Positions 62,179 through 64,000 of a stretch of DNA of 64,000 nucleotides are shown here, piece after piece. The first letter of the stretch is position 1. Each line of letters begins with the position of its first letter. The stretch spans positions 1-64,000 of the forward strand of contig RDXE01000028.1 in NCBI GenBank assembly GCA_004292755.1. The letters run 5' to 3'. This stretch comes from Alphaproteobacteria bacterium (lineage in GTDB: Bacteria > Pseudomonadota > Alphaproteobacteria > Elsterales > Elsteraceae). A model generated the notes under the pieces. It was not told where the DNA came from. It saw only the letters and a list, made by a program, of their open reading frames with translations, and did not search any database. Made by a program: the position numbers and the translations under genes.

Positions 62179-63381
62179 CTACACCCCCGCCAACGCCACC
62201 GCCACGCCCTGCCCTACCCCGACACACATGGTCGCCAGCGCCGTTCCTGCGCCAGTACGATGCACTTCCAGCGCCGCAGTCCCAACCAACCGGGCACCAG
62301 TCATGCCAAGTGGATGGCCGAGGGCGATGGCGCCGCCGTTGGGGTTCACATGCGGGGCGTCGGGGGCGACACCGAATGCGTGAAGGCAGGGAATCGCCTG
62401 GGCGGCGAAGGCTTCGTTCAGCTCGATCACCGCGAACTCCGCAGGCGTCAGGCCAAGGCGGGCGCACAGGCGCTGGGTGGCGGGGATGGGGCCGAGGCCC
62501 ATCACGCGCGGCGCGACACCGGCACTGGCGCCGCCCAGCACCCGCGCCAGCGGTGTCAGTCCATGGCGCCGAACAGCGGTTGCACTGGCGAGGATCAGCG
62601 CCGCAGCCCCATCATTCACCCCAGAAGCATTGCCAGCCGTCACCGTCCCGCCAGATCGAAACGGCGTTGAGAGACGGGCCAGCGCCTCGAGCGAGGTTGC
62701 GCGCGGATGCTCGTCCCGGCTCACCAGCACCGGCGGCCCCTTGGCTGGGCGCACGGGGACTGGAACAATCTCAGCCGCCAAGCGGCCCGACGCCTCGGCC
62801 GCCAACGCGCGCTGTTGGGAGCGCAGGGCAAACGCATCTTGATCGACCCGGCTCACGCCCTGTTCGGCCGCGACGATCTCTGCCGTCTCGGGCATGGAGT
62901 CAATGCCGTACTGCGCCTGGATCAGGGGGTTGATGAACCGCCAGCCGATGGTGGTGTCATAGACCTCTGGCGTGCGGGCGAAGGCGGTTTCGGCCTTGGG
63001 CATCACGAAGGGCGCGCGCGACATGCTCTCCACACCGCCTGCGATCACCAACTGGCACTCGCCCGCTGCGATGGCGCGCGCCCCGGCGATCACGGCATCC
63101 ATGCCAGAGCCGCACAGGCGGTTGACCGTGACCGCGGGGACCGAGACCGGCAGTCCCGCCAACAGGCAGGCCATGCGGGCGACATTGCGGTTGTCCTCCC
63201 CCGCTTGGTTGGCACAGCCGAGGATCACCTCATCCACAGCAGCCCAATCAACAGCTTGATGACGCTCAACCAGGGCCGTGAGGGGACGTGCGGCCAGATC
63301 GTCGGTGCGCACTGTTGCCAAAGCACCGCCATACCGACCGATCGGCGTGCGGACATAACCGCAAACAAACACATCCATCAT
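62179..63381 (-). CDS. Thiolase (acetyl-CoA C-acyltransferase, 3-oxoadipyl-CoA thiolase-like)
   Basis: A 400-residue degradative thiolase. The acyl-accepting Cys is C90 in [11 protein letters not shown], the His is in [20 protein letters not shown], and the second Cys in [35 protein letters not shown] and the [14 protein letters not shown] segment resemble PcaF-type 3-oxoadipyl-CoA thiolases, but beta-oxidation thiolases are close. ATG 63381 (or 63378) has GGGGGTG upstream; the frame to 63456 is unsupported. No partner genes of aromatic or fatty acid breakdown are adjacent. Confidence 0.88.
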   Translation of the reverse strand: MMDVFVCGYVRTPIGRYGGALATVRTDDLAARPLTALVERHQAVDWAAVDEVILGCANQAGEDNRNVARMACLLAGLPVSVPAVTVNRLCGSGMDAVIAGARAIAAGECQLVIAGGVESMSRAPFVMPKAETAFARTPEVYDTTIGWRFINPLIQAQYGIDSMPETAEIVAAEQGVSRVDQDAFALRSQQRALAAEASGRLAAEIVPVPVRPAKGPPVLVSRDEHPRATSLEALARLSTPFRSGGTVTAGNASGVNDGAAALILASATAVRRHGLTPLARVLGGASAGVAPRVMGLGPIPATQRLCARLGLTPAEFAVIELNEAFAAQAIPCLHAFGVAPDAPHVNPNGGAIALGHPLGMTGARLVGTAALEVHRTGAGTALATMCVGVGQGVAVALAGV

Positions 63382-63536
63382 CACCCCCTGTGACTGTCGA
63401 GCCTGCCGGGCCAGCGCGGCGAGGACAAGGGGATAGCGCCCCGGCTCCCCTGCCACCGCAGCAGGCAGCCGACCCGCACCATCCCGCAGGCATATGGATT
63501 TGACTTAGGCCGGGGCATGCACCCATCGTTGTAGCC

Positions 63537-64000
63537 ATGCAAGCGCTATCGCCTCGCTGGATTGGCCCGCTTGCCGCCCTGGTGCTGGCCCCGGTGCTGG
63601 CTCCACCAGCGGCGGCGCAGCAGCGTTTGCCTGCGCCAGTGGAGCGCCCTCCGGCCCCGCCCACCACGGAGCCGTTGGTGATTCCCACCATCGGGTTTGA
63701 GTTGCCCGCTGGTCTGGCACCACCGCCCGGCTTAGCCGAAGACCCGGTGCTGGTCCGCCGTCTGGTCATCCGCGGCGTGGAGCGGCTGGACCCTGGCGAT
63801 GTCCGCGCCGCCACGGACGGGATTGTCGGCGCAACTGTACCGCTGGCCCGCATCTATCAGGTGGCTGCCACCCTCACCCAGCGGGCGCGGGCGCGGGGTC
63901 AGTTCCTCACCACCGTGTTCGTTCCCGATCAGATTGCCGAGGACGGCACCTTTGAGGTTACGGTCCTTGAAGGCCGCCTCAGCCGCATTGATGTCACGGG
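63537..64000 (+). CDS. TpsB/ShlB-type outer-membrane transporter, N-terminal part (cut by window edge)
   Basis: A frame from ATG 63537 runs to the window end with a signal peptide (WIGPLAALVLAPVLAPPAAAQ), a proline-rich linker, and then a POTRA domain: DPVLVRRLVIRGVERLDPGDVRAATDGIVG, LARIYQVAATLTQRARARGQFLTTVFVPDQ and TFEVTVLEGRLSRIDV. This is the start of a two-partner secretion pore of the ShlB/FhaC/HecB family, which exports a large TpsA exoprotein. The beta-barrel and any TpsA gene are beyond the window. Confidence 0.75.
   Translation, partial: MQALSPRWIGPLAALVLAPVLAPPAAAQQRLPAPVERPPAPPTTEPLVIPTIGFELPAGLAPPPGLAEDPVLVRRLVIRGVERLDPGDVRAATDGIVGATVPLARIYQVAATLTQRARARGQFLTTVFVPDQIAEDGTFEVTVLEGRLSRIDVT

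Overview
The window looks like a chromosomal segment of a G+C-rich alphaproteobacterium, probably Rhodospirillales-like. Supporting this are a C4-pathway 5-aminolevulinate synthase, a PAS_5-type protein, several chemoreceptors, Sox-type sulfur genes and many ATGA/GTGA-coupled ABC operons. I see no rRNA, tRNA, insertion sequence or CRISPR array. Both ends cut through genes: a membrane sensor on the left and a TpsB-type outer-membrane transporter on the right.

Left third (1-29.8 kb). A partial sensor is followed by hemA and a tightly overlapped three-gene uracil catabolism (URC) operon: a GTP cyclohydrolase II-like protein, a DUF1688 protein and uracil phosphoribosyltransferase. On the minus strand come a ureohydrolase and a branched-chain-amino-acid-type ABC importer with a fused LivH-LivM permease and only one ATPase. 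A prolyl-tRNA deacylase, a PAS protein coupled to an N-formylglutamate amidohydrolase, and two tandem chemoreceptors (one membrane-bound, one apparently cytosolic) follow. Next is a dipeptide-type ABC importer with an M81 (MlrC-like) hydrolase, divergent from an M20 deacylase, an aspartoacylase-like hydrolase and an AbrB-family membrane protein. Together these suggest uptake of peptides or acylated amino acids and their hydrolysis. A GT39-like membrane glycosyltransferase and a lipoprotein complete this part.

Middle (29.8-46.5 kb). A polyamine-type ABC importer (two permeases and an ATPase, no binding protein) precedes two convergent RTX-type secreted proteins separated by a perfect 15-bp hairpin. 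One RTX protein carries seven uninterrupted 58-residue repeats. Then come a solitary molybdopterin subunit of the xanthine dehydrogenase family, a peroxiredoxin-like/2-oxoglutarate oxygenase fusion without the peroxidatic Cys motif, a MocR-type regulator with a four-half-site operator, a lipoprotein, a TPR-methyltransferase and an aminotransferase.

Right third (46.7-64 kb). A compact three-gene cassette (46723-49161) stands out. Two adjacent, otherwise dissimilar proteins share a nucleoside-deoxyribosyltransferase-like module; one also has a TRAFs-binding-like region and the other a zinc ribbon on strikingly A+T-rich DNA. A tiny coiled-coil ORF ends the cassette. I regard it as the best candidate for an undescribed, possibly conflict or nucleotide-signalling, system. 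It is followed by a GNAT acetyltransferase, putA and a LysR regulator, a TetR regulator between a flavin-fold oxidase and an SDR with matching operators, a sulfur operon (YeeE-type transporter, cytochrome c, FccB-like flavoprotein, SoxY, SoxZ), a third chemoreceptor and a thiolase.
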